Positions 26,036-34,803 of a stretch of DNA of 64,000 nucleotides are shown in pieces. The stretch lies in the NCBI GenBank assembly GCA_016124385.1, contig WGNU01000005.1, forward strand, positions 558,001 through 622,000, given 5' to 3'. This stretch comes from Alphaproteobacteria bacterium (GTDB lineage Bacteria > Pseudomonadota > Alphaproteobacteria > Micropepsales > Micropepsaceae). The translations under genes were made by a program, and so were the position numbers. Position 1 is the stretch's first letter; each line of letters opens with the position of its first letter. Under the pieces are notes generated by a model. That model saw only the letters and a list, made by a program, of their open reading frames with translations. It was not told where the DNA came from and made no database searches.

Positions 26036-26554
26036 ATGAGCGTCGAAACCGCTCCAACGCCGCGCGGCCGCCGCTCCTGGCTGTTGATCGCCTCGCTGTG
26101 CCTCAATTTCTTTCTAATCGGCCTTATTGTCGCGGGCCTGTTGGCCTTCGCGGCGGATTTGCGCTTCGGGCGGCCGGGTTCGGGCGCCTCGCCCTTCCAC
26201 CCCCGAATGCTCGTTGAAATGCTGCCGCCCGACAGCCGCGCGAAAATACGCGAGGCGATGGCCGAGCGCCGGCCGGTCTATCGTCCGCTCATTCATGCGG
26301 CGCGGCGCGCGCGCCTGGAGGCCTATGGCGCCTTTACGGCCGAGCCCTTCGATCCCGCCGCATTCGATGCGGCGATGACGAAGATCCGCGAGACCGACGC
26401 CGCCGTTCAGGCTGCCGGTCAGGCGTTCGTGACGGACCTCGCCGCGCGCCTGAGCCCGGAAGAGCGCGCCATTGTCGCGAGGAAGATCCGCGAGCGGCGC
26501 GGTTTTGATCGCCTGGAGGAACGGCGCGACGACGAACCCGACATGCCGCAATAG
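26036..26554 (+). CDS. Periplasmic sensor-like protein, CnrX/metal-resistance family
   Basis: 172 residues, N-terminal anchor (RSWLLIASLCLNFFLIGLIVAGLLAF, about 14-40), then a helical periplasmic domain with a glycine/proline linker (GRPGSGASPFHPRMLVEMLPPDSR) and paired helices rich in Arg/Ala/Glu. The layout matches CnrX/Metal_resist proteins that pass a periplasmic signal to a membrane anti-sigma factor. Few His/Met residues are visible, so the metal may be uncertain or another signal may apply. It starts 3 bp after the previous stop. Confidence 0.65.
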   Translation: MSVETAPTPRGRRSWLLIASLCLNFFLIGLIVAGLLAFAADLRFGRPGSGASPFHPRMLVEMLPPDSRAKIREAMAERRPVYRPLIHAARRARLEAYGAFTAEPFDPAAFDAAMTKIRETDAAVQAAGQAFVTDLAARLSPEERAIVARKIRERRGFDRLEERRDDEPDMPQ

Positions 26555-26572
26555 GATTGCCGGAACAAGGAA

Positions 26573-26601
26573 AAGCCCCGCGAGCCATGCCCGCGGGGCT
26601 T
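26573..26601. terminator. Bidirectional terminator between convergent genes
   Basis: AAGCCCCGCG (26573-26582) pairs with CGCGGGGCTT (26592-26601) over 10 bp with a nine-base loop, and A-rich/T-rich flanks on both sides. It serves the sigma-factor operon and, in the other direction, the binding-protein gene. Confidence 0.85.
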
Positions 26602-26626
26602 CCGATGTCTGGAATGTCCGAAGCCC

Positions 26627-27685
26627 TTAAAGGCCGGCGCGGATCTCGGTCCAGGACTTCACGACTTCGTCCTTGTTCGGCATGCGTACCTGGAACGTGC
26701 CGGTCGCGAGATAAGCATCGACATCCGCGATGAGGCCGGCCGCATCCAGCGTCTCTTGCGGAATGGCGGCCATCGCTTCGACATTGGCCGAGCCGTTCGA
26801 ATAGTTCTCCACGAGATGGAGCGCGGCCTCGTTCGTCAGGCCCGCGTCCATGAGCGTGTAGAGCCGCTCCCATTCTGTGGCTTCCTTGTGCACGACATAG
26901 CCACACACATAGTTGAAAACGCCACCCGGCGGCTGCATGAAGCCGACCGGCACGTTTTCGCTCTTCAGCGTGCCGTAGCTGTCGCTCCAGGTGATCGCCG
27001 CGACCAACTCGCCCGAGGCAAGGCCCTGGGCGATCGTCGTCTGGTCGGACGAAACGACGCGCGAGTTCGCGACGAGCTCGCGCAGCTTCACCTGCACCTG
27101 TTCCCATTGCTCGGGCGAGAGGTTGTAGGGATCGAGCCCCATGTGCTTGGCGGTCAGCGTCACGGTGTCATCGACGCCTTCGATGGCCGAGACCCGGCCC
27201 TTGTACTTGGGATCCCACAGAATGCCCCAGCTCGGCTTGTCCACATATTCGGGCGCCAGGTCCGTGCGGAAGGTAACGGACGTCGAGGCCCAGTATTGCG
27301 GGACAAACCACGCCTCGGTTTCGCTTTTCATGGCGCCGGGAATGTTCTTCAGCGACGGCGCGATCTTGTCCCAAAAGGCAAGCTTGGTGACATCGATTGG
27401 CTGCAGCAGGCCCGCTTCGCGCCAGCGCTCGAACTCATAGGAGCACGGCCCCATCAGGTCAGGTTTGTAGCCGGCAAGCATGCTGGTGAATGCCTCGTCT
27501 TCGTCGGCGAAGATTTTGACGTTCGGCTTCTCCCCATATTTTTCCACGTAGAGCGCGAGCAGCGGATCGTCCGCCAGGCTCTCGAACGTGAAATAGGTGA
27601 TGTTCTCGGCATGGGCCGGTACGGCTGCTGCGCCCGCGACGAGGGCAACAGCGGTCGCTGAGGTGAGGTATTTCATGAAGGTCAT
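26627..27685 (-). CDS. Periplasmic polyamine-binding protein, PotD/PotF-like
   Basis: 352 residues from the ATG at 27685, which follows AGGAGA by nine bases; a later ATG at 27676 is possible. Signal peptide cleaved around AHA-EN. The mature part starts ENITYFTFESL and contains acidic/aromatic features of the PotD/PotF fold (YKPDLMGPCSYEFERWREAGLLQPID, WASTSVTFR, NVPVGFMQPPGG). Type-2 binding protein for polyamine-like substrates. It is alone on its transcript; the matching permeases and ATPase lie at 15.8-18.7 kb. Divergent-oriented neighbour is a small membrane protein, then a PuuA-like gene. Confidence 0.85.
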   Translation of the reverse strand: MTFMKYLTSATAVALVAGAAAVPAHAENITYFTFESLADDPLLALYVEKYGEKPNVKIFADEDEAFTSMLAGYKPDLMGPCSYEFERWREAGLLQPIDVTKLAFWDKIAPSLKNIPGAMKSETEAWFVPQYWASTSVTFRTDLAPEYVDKPSWGILWDPKYKGRVSAIEGVDDTVTLTAKHMGLDPYNLSPEQWEQVQVKLRELVANSRVVSSDQTTIAQGLASGELVAAITWSDSYGTLKSENVPVGFMQPPGGVFNYVCGYVVHKEATEWERLYTLMDAGLTNEAALHLVENYSNGSANVEAMAAIPQETLDAAGLIADVDAYLATGTFQVRMPNKDEVVKSWTEIRAGL

Positions 27686-27815
27686 CAGATAGCGTCTCCT
27701 GGCGCCAAGAGGGTAAGATGTCCGGCGCGTTTCCCCCCGCAATTGTGACAGGGTAATCACTTTTGCCCGGGCAGGGGAGTCAGAAAGTAACCTGGCAAAT
27801 TCCCCCTACGACAAC

Positions 27816-28145
27816 TTAGTTTGACCCGCGTGGGAGCTGCTCGAGGAAGGTTTCCGGATCCATTGCGCTATCGCCAGACTCGGCCGCCGGGTCCTGGGCG
27901 GGTGCCGCGCCGCTCGCCGAGCTTGATGAATCCCCTGCCTCAGTGGCTTCTTCGGGCTCAGGCTCAGGCCCAGGCCCAGGCCCAGGCTCAGGCATCGGGG
28001 GTGTGGTTTCGGCGGACGGGGGGGCCTCCTCGCTCTCGATGGCTGTCTCGGGCTCTGAAATGGGCGTCGCGCCGCTCAAGAGATAGAGCAGCAGGGCCAG
28101 AAGCAGCAGAACGGCGGCGACGACGATGAGACGGCTGCGATCCAT
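27816..28145 (-). CDS. Small membrane-anchored protein with acidic Pro/Glu-rich tail
   Basis: 109 residues: one N-terminal helix (MDRSRLIVVAAVLLLLALLLYLLSG), then a disordered acidic tail with the repeat PGPGPGPEPEPEE encoded by six tandem hexanucleotides, and a final amphipathic segment (DPETFLEQLPRG). Function unknown. Coding is supported by the clean signal-anchor architecture, but low-complexity makes the family undeterminable. It starts 163 bp from the divergent PuuA-like gene. Confidence 0.5.
   Translation of the reverse strand: MDRSRLIVVAAVLLLLALLLYLLSGATPISEPETAIESEEAPPSAETTPPMPEPGPGPGPEPEPEEATEAGDSSSSASGAAPAQDPAAESGDSAMDPETFLEQLPRGSN
27955..27990. repeat. Hexanucleotide tandem repeat, six copies
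   Basis: Units GGCTCA, GGCTCA, GGCCCA, GGCCCA, GGCCCA, GGCTCA lie in the coding sequence of the small membrane protein and encode its Pro-Gly/Pro-Glu stretch. The unit is a multiple of three, so copy change would alter length without a frameshift. Confidence 0.85.
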
Positions 28146-28307
28146 GGCGTTTTTCTCTCCCGGGGAACCGGAACTCTAGGCGAGGCATCCGGGCCGAGCG
28201 AGATCCGTGTTGCCACACTTAACTCCGTAACGTGCAGGAGATTGCCGGCGCGCCCCGCCGCCGCATAATGTGACGCATTGACTGATTTGGACAGACCGCA
28301 CGCCAGC

Positions 28308-29702
28308 ATGACCACGCGCTCTCTCTCGAAACGTCCCTCCAAGACGGCACCGCGCGACGTCGCGGCCGAATTGGAAAAGCGCCTCGCGGCCCTCCCCCAC
28401 GTGGCGCAGGTCGATTGCATGCTGGCTGATCTCGCCGGCACACTTCGCGGCAAACGCTACCCGCGCGATGAGGTGATGTCCGTTTTCAGGAACGGCATGC
28501 AGATTCCTGAATCGCTTTATCTTTTGGATTGGCGCGGGGAGATGACCGATCCCTTCGGCCGCGGCTTCGGCGACGGCGACCCAGACGGCACGGCCTGGCC
28601 GATCCTCGAGACCTTCGGGCCGGTCGCGAATGTCGCCCCGGCGCGCGCGCAGGTTCTCATGTCCATGCGCGATCACCATGGCGAGCCTTCGAAAGTCGAG
28701 CCCCGCAACGTTCTCGCGAGCGTTCTTCAGAAATTCGATGAGCTGGAGCTGACGCCCGTCGTCGCGTTGGAGGTGGAGTTCTTTCTGCTCGATCCCGCAC
28801 GCACGGCCGATGGGATGATTCGCCCGCCTCTTTGCCCCGCCTCCGGCGAACGCGAGCGCGCGATCTCGGTCTATGGGATCGAGGATCTCGATCGCTACGG
28901 CCGCTTCCTCGAAGCACTGACTGAGGCGTGCCGTATCCAAAACGTGCCGGCGACGGCTGCGACCTCTGAATACGCCCCCGGACAATTCGAGATTAACCTC
29001 AAGCACTCATCACAAGTCCTTCAAGGCGCTGATAATCTCATCTTCTTGAAGCAATGCGTGAAGACGACGGCGCTCGCCCACCAGATGCGCGCGACCTTCA
29101 TGGCCAAGCCCTATGCGCTTGAAGCCGGAAGCGGGCTGCATGTCCATGCGAGCCTCTTGGATAAGGCAGGCAGGAACATCTTTGACGACGGCTCGCCCGA
29201 GGGTTCGCTGGCTCTGCGCCACGCCATCGGCGGCGTTGCCGCGACGATGCAGGAGGCGATGGCGGTCTTCGCGGCAAACCCAAATGCCTTCAGGCGTTAC
29301 CAGCCGAACCTCTTCGTTCCGATGAACCGGCATTGGGGCGTCAACAACCGCTCGACGGGTCTGCGCGTGCCGGCGGGCCCGGGCGAGGCGCGGCGCCTCG
29401 AGCATCGGGTTTCGGGGGCGGACGCGAACCCCTATCTGGTCGCCGCCGCCGTTCTGGCCGGCATGCACCATGGCCTTACGAACGCGATCGATCCGGGACC
29501 TCCGGCAAACGGTAATGTCTCGGACACGGTCGATCCGACGTTGCCGTTCCTCCCCGAAACCGCGCTCGCCGCGATGGAGGCGGGATCGGTGCTCCGCTCG
29601 TACTGGGGCGAATATGTCGACATTTATTGCGCGTCAAAGAAGGTGGAGCTGGAACGCTTTCGCGGCCAAATCGCGCCGCACGAATACGATTGGTACCTCT
29701 GA
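28308..29702 (+). CDS. Glutamine synthetase family protein, PuuA-like
   Basis: 464 residues from the ATG at 28308; an in-frame TTG at 28278 is the only earlier choice. Glutamine synthetase fold: N-terminal beta-grasp (VDCMLADLAGTLRGKRYP), catalytic domain with ALEVEFFLLD, TSEYAPGQFEIN, GSGLHVHASL, the ATP-loop region RYQPNLFVPMNRHWGVNNRSTGLRVP and RLEHRVSGADANPYL. The C-terminus (AAMEAGSVLRSYWGEYVDIYCASKKVELERF) matches the PuuA/gamma-glutamyl-amide ligase group rather than GlnA. Likely ligates glutamate to putrescine or another amine. Its neighbour is a polyamine-binding protein, which supports this; the substrate is not proven. Confidence 0.82.
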   Translation: MTTRSLSKRPSKTAPRDVAAELEKRLAALPHVAQVDCMLADLAGTLRGKRYPRDEVMSVFRNGMQIPESLYLLDWRGEMTDPFGRGFGDGDPDGTAWPILETFGPVANVAPARAQVLMSMRDHHGEPSKVEPRNVLASVLQKFDELELTPVVALEVEFFLLDPARTADGMIRPPLCPASGERERAISVYGIEDLDRYGRFLEALTEACRIQNVPATAATSEYAPGQFEINLKHSSQVLQGADNLIFLKQCVKTTALAHQMRATFMAKPYALEAGSGLHVHASLLDKAGRNIFDDGSPEGSLALRHAIGGVAATMQEAMAVFAANPNAFRRYQPNLFVPMNRHWGVNNRSTGLRVPAGPGEARRLEHRVSGADANPYLVAAAVLAGMHHGLTNAIDPGPPANGNVSDTVDPTLPFLPETALAAMEAGSVLRSYWGEYVDIYCASKKVELERFRGQIAPHEYDWYL

Positions 29703-29712
29703 GCGCGGAAGG

Positions 29713-31350
29713 CTACGCCGCTTCGTCGGCGCGCGCGCCGTCCGCATCGGGGCTCTCGGCCTCGGCTTCGGCGCGCTCTTCCGTCAGATCCTCCTCGGAC
29801 CCGTGATCGGGCAGCCCCTCGGGGCGGGCGAGCACGAGCGAGAGCGTGACGGTCGTTCCCTCGCCGGGTTCGCTCTCGATCGAGAGTTCGCCGCCTTGCA
29901 GCTCGACCAGCGATTTCGCGACCGCGAGCCCCAGCCCAAGCCCTGAGGATTGCTCGCCGCGCAGGAACGGCGCGCCCAACCGCGCGAGCTCGGTATCGGC
30001 GATGCCGGGCCCGGAATCCGCGATCCGCACGTGCAGGCTTTCCGCGCCCGCCTCCCACGTGATCATGATGCGCCCGCCGCTCTGCGAGAACTGCACGCCG
30101 TTGACGAGCACGTTCATGATCGCCTGGCGCAGCGTGTCGCGGTCGCCGCGAATGGCGGGCGGGTGACCGACCTTGCCAACGATGCGGATCTGGCGCTCAT
30201 CGGCGAGCGGTCGGACGAGCGCTGCACATTCGTGCAACAATTGCTCGACCGCCAGCTCGTCGAGACTCATCCGCATCTCGCCGCGATTAATCGATGCCAT
30301 CGCGAGGAGTTCGTCGACGAGATAGAGAAGCTGCCGCCCGCTCGCGTGAATATCGCGCGCATATTCGACGTATTTGGGATTGCCGGTCGACCCAAGCGCG
30401 CCCGAAGCCATCACTTCAGAGAAGCCGAGTATCGCGTTGAGCGGCGTGCGCAATTCGTGACTCGCGCCCGCCAGCAGATCGCTCCTCACCCGCTCGGCCG
30501 TCTGGGCGCGTTCCTCCGCCAGCACGAGCGCGGATTCCGTCGCCGAGAGCGAAGCGCGCAGGCGCTGCTCCGTCTCGGCCGCGCGCACCGAGAGCGTGAC
30601 GAATGCATCTTCGAAGCGCTGCTCCTTGCGACGGAGGCGGCTGCGGGTGACGCGCGCATCTTCCGATTCCCGCACGACCAGCATGACGAGCAGCGCGACG
30701 CAGATCGCGGGCCCCAGCACCAAGAGCGCATAGGTCGGCAAGGATTGCGACCACGCGCTGAGGATCGGGCCCAGCGGCCGGACGAGCACGATGCCGAACT
30801 CGGAATTGGGGATGGCCTGCGTGCTCGCCAGGAACTCGGCGCCCCCCGAGACCGTGAGGTAGCGAAGGCGCGGTGTTTCGCTTGTCAGCCAGGAGGACGG
30901 CTGGATCGCAAGCGCCGAGAGAAGCGCGTCGGAAACAGGTGTCCCGAACGCGAAGGTCCCGTCGCGCCGCATCGCCATATAGCCGTTCGCCGCGCCGTCC
31001 CGCGCGGCAAGGTCCGAGAGTGTCGCCTCCATCGCCTCGCGCGAGCCGCCGGCGCCCAGCAATTGCGAGAGGAGGATCGTCTCGCGGCGGATGTCCGTCT
31101 CCGCCCTGTCGAGCGCCCCCGCATAGTCCCGGCGCAACTGCATCATCACCGAAACCGCAATCGCGGCGACCAAGAGCCCCACCGCCAGGAGCGCGAGCAG
31201 GCGCGTGTTGACCGTGATCCCGCCTTCGGATTGGCCTGCCAGACGATCGAAAACCGCCCGCGCGCGCGGTGCGAAGCGCGAGGCTTGTGCGGTTACATCG
31301 CCGGATCGCTCGGTGAGCGCCCCAGCGGCACTGCTCTGATCGTCTGACAC
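29713..31350 (-). CDS. Membrane sensor histidine kinase
   Basis: 545 residues. Membrane helix near 49-70, a periplasmic region (about 71-205), second helix (206-227), then a coiled-coil linker, phospho-acceptor His298 (GASHELRTPLNAILGFSEVM) and a GHKL ATPase domain (NVLVNGVQFSQSGG, DSGPGIAD, SGLGLGLA). The last about 45 residues are acidic and low-complexity (EEDLTEERAEAEAESPDADG). No HAMP is clear. No response-regulator gene is next to it, so the partner is elsewhere. It ends convergently 10 bp from the PuuA-like gene. Confidence 0.9.
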   Translation of the reverse strand: MSDDQSSAAGALTERSGDVTAQASRFAPRARAVFDRLAGQSEGGITVNTRLLALLAVGLLVAAIAVSVMMQLRRDYAGALDRAETDIRRETILLSQLLGAGGSREAMEATLSDLAARDGAANGYMAMRRDGTFAFGTPVSDALLSALAIQPSSWLTSETPRLRYLTVSGGAEFLASTQAIPNSEFGIVLVRPLGPILSAWSQSLPTYALLVLGPAICVALLVMLVVRESEDARVTRSRLRRKEQRFEDAFVTLSVRAAETEQRLRASLSATESALVLAEERAQTAERVRSDLLAGASHELRTPLNAILGFSEVMASGALGSTGNPKYVEYARDIHASGRQLLYLVDELLAMASINRGEMRMSLDELAVEQLLHECAALVRPLADERQIRIVGKVGHPPAIRGDRDTLRQAIMNVLVNGVQFSQSGGRIMITWEAGAESLHVRIADSGPGIADTELARLGAPFLRGEQSSGLGLGLAVAKSLVELQGGELSIESEPGEGTTVTLSLVLARPEGLPDHGSEEDLTEERAEAEAESPDADGARADEAA

Positions 31351-31468
31351 AAATCCGCCCTGGCCGTTCGATCCGCCCGTAGCGCGAATCGATTCCCTAA
31401 CGATTCATTATGGGGGAGGGTCGAGGCGTGTCACGCACCCTGTGCTGCACAGTGCCGTTGCGCGTCCT

Positions 31469-34120
31469 TCAGCTCGGCGTGCCGAGGGCCTTGACGACCA
31501 CTTCCTGAACGTTCCGCGAGAGGCCGCGTTTCGCTGCGAGCGATTTGAGGGCCGCCTGCATCTTCGCCCGGCGCGGCCGCCCAAAGCGGCGCCAGCTCTC
31601 GAACGCGCCGGCCAGCCGCGCGGCGACCTGCGGGTTGAGGCGATCGAGCGTCAACACCATCTCGGCCGCGAAGCGGTAGCCCGAGCCGTCCGCCGCGTGG
31701 AACCGCAGAAGGTTCGAATGCGCGAAGGCGTGAATGAGCGCGCGCACCCGGTTGGGATTGCGGATGTCGAAGGCGGGATCGCGCATCAGGCCCCTTATCG
31801 TGTCGAGCACGTCCACCCGGGTGGAAAGGGCCTGCGCCGTCATCCATTTGTCGAGGACGAGCGGATGGCCCGCATAGCGCTCGCGAAAGGCCGCGAGCGC
31901 CTTTGCGCGGCTTGGCCCTTGCGCGTCGACGAGGAGGGCGAGCGCGCTCGCGCGGTCGGTCATGTTGCTCGCGCGCTCGAAATGGGAGAGCGCGCGCGCC
32001 GCGCCGCCATCCGCATCGCCGACGCAGAGATAGCGAAGGCACGCATTGCGCAGAGCCCGGCGTCCCATCTGTGCAGCGTCAGGTTGGTAGGCCTCGTTCG
32101 TGTCGAGCCCGGTATAGAGGGCTTCGAAGGCATCGCGGTGGGCCAACGCGAGGGCGCGCACCAAATGCTCGCGGCCCCTGTGAAGCGCCTCGGGATCGAC
32201 GACATCCACGGCCTGCGAGACGTCCTGAAGACCCGGCAGCGTGATCGCGAGCGCCGTGAAGGCGCGGTCGCGATGAGCATCCTCGAGAAGCGACCCGAAC
32301 GCCTCGATGAACCCGCGATCAGACGTCAGGCGGCGCCCCTGTTGGGCGGCCTTCGAGAGCTTGACGATGATCCGCTCGCCGGCCCGGAACCCCGCCTCCC
32401 AGCGGTTGAATGCGTCATCATCGTTGCCCATCAGGAAGATCTGATCGGAGAGGCGCTGCGGCGATTTGATGGTGACGGGCGCCGAAAAACCCCGATTGAG
32501 CGAGAGGACCGGCTTTTCTTTGAGGCCCGCGAAGCTGAAGGTCTCACGCGCCTTGGTGAGGTGCAGGACCCGCTCGGCCGGCGCCTGCCAGGGCGCTTCG
32601 CCGGCCAGCGCCGCCGGGCGCGACGTGCCGTCGGGCGAAAGGAACGCCAAGCGAAGCGGCAGATGATGCGGCTCCTTGCGTTTTTGGCCGGGCGTCGGCG
32701 CCGTCGATTGCGATACCGTGAGCTTGAGATCGCCGCTCTCCTCGTCGAACCGGGAGGAGACGGTGACAATCGGCGTTCCCGCCTGGCTCCACCAGCGGCG
32801 GAACTGAGTAAGGTCGGCGCCGGTCGCGTCCTCGAAGCACGTCACGAACGCATCGACGGTCGTCGCCTCGCCGTCGTGCCGCTCGAAATAGAGGTCCATG
32901 CCGCGCGCAAAACCGTCCTCGCCGAGTACGGTCCGCAACATGCGGCAGATCTCGGCGCCCTTCTCGTAGACGGTCGCCGTGTAGAAATTATCGATCGTAA
33001 GATACGAGTCCGGGCGCGGCGGATGCGCGAGCGGACCGGCATCCTCCGCGAATTGGCGAAGCCGCAGCAGCTTCACGTCCTGGATCCGCTTCACCGCCGA
33101 AGAACCCATCGCCGCTGAGAATTCCTGATCGCGGAAGACCGTCAAGCCTTCCTTCAGGCAGAGCTGGAACCAGTCGCGGCAGGTGATCCGGTTGCCGGTC
33201 CAATTGTGGAAATATTCATGCGCGACGACGGATTCGATGTTGGCGAAATCGGCGTCGGTCGCCAGTTCCGGATCCGCCAGAATGTACTTGTCGTTGAAGA
33301 TGTTGAGGCCCTTGTTTTCCATGGCCCCGAAATTGAACGCGCTGACCGCGACGATCATGAAGATGTCGAGATCATATTCGCGGCCAAAGGCTTCTTCGTC
33401 CCAGCGCATCGCGCGCTTGAGCGCGTCCATCGCGTAGCGCGCGCGGGGCTCGTTGCCCGGCTCGACATAGATCTTGAGCGCGACATTGCGCCCGGAGCGC
33501 GTGCGGAAACTGTCCTCGAGCACGCCCAGATGCCCCGCGACCAGCGCGAAGAGATAGGAAGGCTTAGGGTGCGGGTCGTGCCATTCCGCAAAGCGCCGGC
33601 CGTCTTCCAGCGTTCCCGAGGCGACCGGGTTGCCGTTGGCGAGAAGGACGCTCGCAAGCGAAGGATCGGCCACGATCCGCGTGCGATAGGTCGCCATCAC
33701 GTCCGGCCGGTCGAGGGCATAGGTGATACGCCGGAAGCCTTCCGCCTCGCACTGCGTGCAGAAGACGCCGTCGGAGAGATAGAGGCCCGAGAGCGTGGTG
33801 TTCTCGGACGGATTGATCTCGACCTCCGTCTCGACGGTGAAGGCAGGCCCCGGCGCGCTGATGAAGATTTTGGTCTCCTCCAGCCGGTAGTCCTTCGGCC
33901 GGAGTTTCCGCCCGTCCACGTGAACGGCGATCAGCCGTAGATTTTCGCCGTCGAGAACGAGTTCGGGCGCGACCGTCGAGCCGCACGATTCGACCGCCAG
34001 CCGCGCCTTGACGCGCGTCCGCCGCGGCGCGAGCGCGACATCGAGGTCGATCGTCGTCACGGTGAAATCGGGGGGACGGTAGTCGCTCCGCCGGATGAGC
34101 GGCGTGGTCTCGCGTTTCAT
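31469..34120 (-). CDS. pepN: Aminopeptidase N (M1 family metallopeptidase)
   Basis: 883 residues from the ATG at 34120 (MKRETTPLIRRSDYRPPDF); an ATG at 34165 would add 15 residues with no family match. Substrate-binding GAMEN (GAMENKGLNIFN) and zinc motif HEYFH at 301-305 with the second Glu in KEGLTVFRDQEF. C-terminal Ig-like and helical domains of the PepN type. It removes N-terminal residues from peptides in the cytosol. No strong ribosome-binding site is visible at either start. Confidence 0.93.
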   Translation of the reverse strand: MKRETTPLIRRSDYRPPDFTVTTIDLDVALAPRRTRVKARLAVESCGSTVAPELVLDGENLRLIAVHVDGRKLRPKDYRLEETKIFISAPGPAFTVETEVEINPSENTTLSGLYLSDGVFCTQCEAEGFRRITYALDRPDVMATYRTRIVADPSLASVLLANGNPVASGTLEDGRRFAEWHDPHPKPSYLFALVAGHLGVLEDSFRTRSGRNVALKIYVEPGNEPRARYAMDALKRAMRWDEEAFGREYDLDIFMIVAVSAFNFGAMENKGLNIFNDKYILADPELATDADFANIESVVAHEYFHNWTGNRITCRDWFQLCLKEGLTVFRDQEFSAAMGSSAVKRIQDVKLLRLRQFAEDAGPLAHPPRPDSYLTIDNFYTATVYEKGAEICRMLRTVLGEDGFARGMDLYFERHDGEATTVDAFVTCFEDATGADLTQFRRWWSQAGTPIVTVSSRFDEESGDLKLTVSQSTAPTPGQKRKEPHHLPLRLAFLSPDGTSRPAALAGEAPWQAPAERVLHLTKARETFSFAGLKEKPVLSLNRGFSAPVTIKSPQRLSDQIFLMGNDDDAFNRWEAGFRAGERIIVKLSKAAQQGRRLTSDRGFIEAFGSLLEDAHRDRAFTALAITLPGLQDVSQAVDVVDPEALHRGREHLVRALALAHRDAFEALYTGLDTNEAYQPDAAQMGRRALRNACLRYLCVGDADGGAARALSHFERASNMTDRASALALLVDAQGPSRAKALAAFRERYAGHPLVLDKWMTAQALSTRVDVLDTIRGLMRDPAFDIRNPNRVRALIHAFAHSNLLRFHAADGSGYRFAAEMVLTLDRLNPQVAARLAGAFESWRRFGRPRRAKMQAALKSLAAKRGLSRNVQEVVVKALGTPS

Positions 34121-34213
34121 GAGGCGGTGGGCTCGTGCGTCGTCTAAGGGGGGTGTGCCCACCATAGCAAGAGTCTGCCTGCTTGGAACCCGGCGGCGTG
34201 CGCCGGCCTTCCC

Positions 34214-34741
34214 TCAGCCCTCGATGAACTTGATCAGCCGGCGCGCGTCTTCGGCGAGCCCGATCACTTCCTGCGACTCATCCCCCGTCGCCCGCGCGGC
34301 GATCTCGGTGAGCGCGGCCGCGATGGCGAGCAGTTTCGGCGCCGTGGCGATGAGGCGGGACTGCCCCTCGATACGCCTGGGGTCGAGATCGTATTCGGCG
34401 CCCGGCACGCGCCACCCGCCCCAATCGGTCTCGCCGGTCATGACGACTGGATAACTGCCGGGGAAGGGGTGGTGCTTGCAGTCGATCTCGGGCTGCCATT
34501 TGTTCCGTGCCCGCACAATCCGCCACGTTTCCTTGGGCATCTGTGCGATGTCGAGCGTCTGGATCTGCTCGGCTTGCAGCTCTTCGGCGGAGAATTCGCG
34601 GCCAAGGCCAACGTCGTAGAAGATGCGCAGAGGCTCATCGAGCCCCTTCGCCCATTGCGGCAAGACGCGCTCGATGATCGCCCAGGTCCCGACCGGCTTC
34701 ACGTAGACGCGTTGATTCTTGTGAAATTGGGCTTTTGCCAT
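34214..34741 (-). CDS. Conserved-looking protein of unknown function
   Basis: 175 residues, no signal or membrane segment. Begins MAKAQFHKNQRVYVKPVGTW, with the YVKPVG strand recalling a small beta-barrel fold, then WRIVRARNKWQPE, PYPVVMTGETDWGGW-type region and a C-terminal helix (LAIAAALTEIAARATGDESQEVIGLAEDARRLIKF). It ends 93 bp before the aminopeptidase start and its own start is 62 bp from the RND gene's end on the same strand. I do not recognise the family. Confidence 0.65.
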   Translation of the reverse strand: MAKAQFHKNQRVYVKPVGTWAIIERVLPQWAKGLDEPLRIFYDVGLGREFSAEELQAEQIQTLDIAQMPKETWRIVRARNKWQPEIDCKHHPFPGSYPVVMTGETDWGGWRVPGAEYDLDPRRIEGQSRLIATAPKLLAIAAALTEIAARATGDESQEVIGLAEDARRLIKFIEG

Positions 34742-34803
34742 GGCTCGGACTGAAGGATCGGCGCGCGTCCGTCAAGGGTGCGGGCGCGTCTCCTAAAACG
34801 AGG

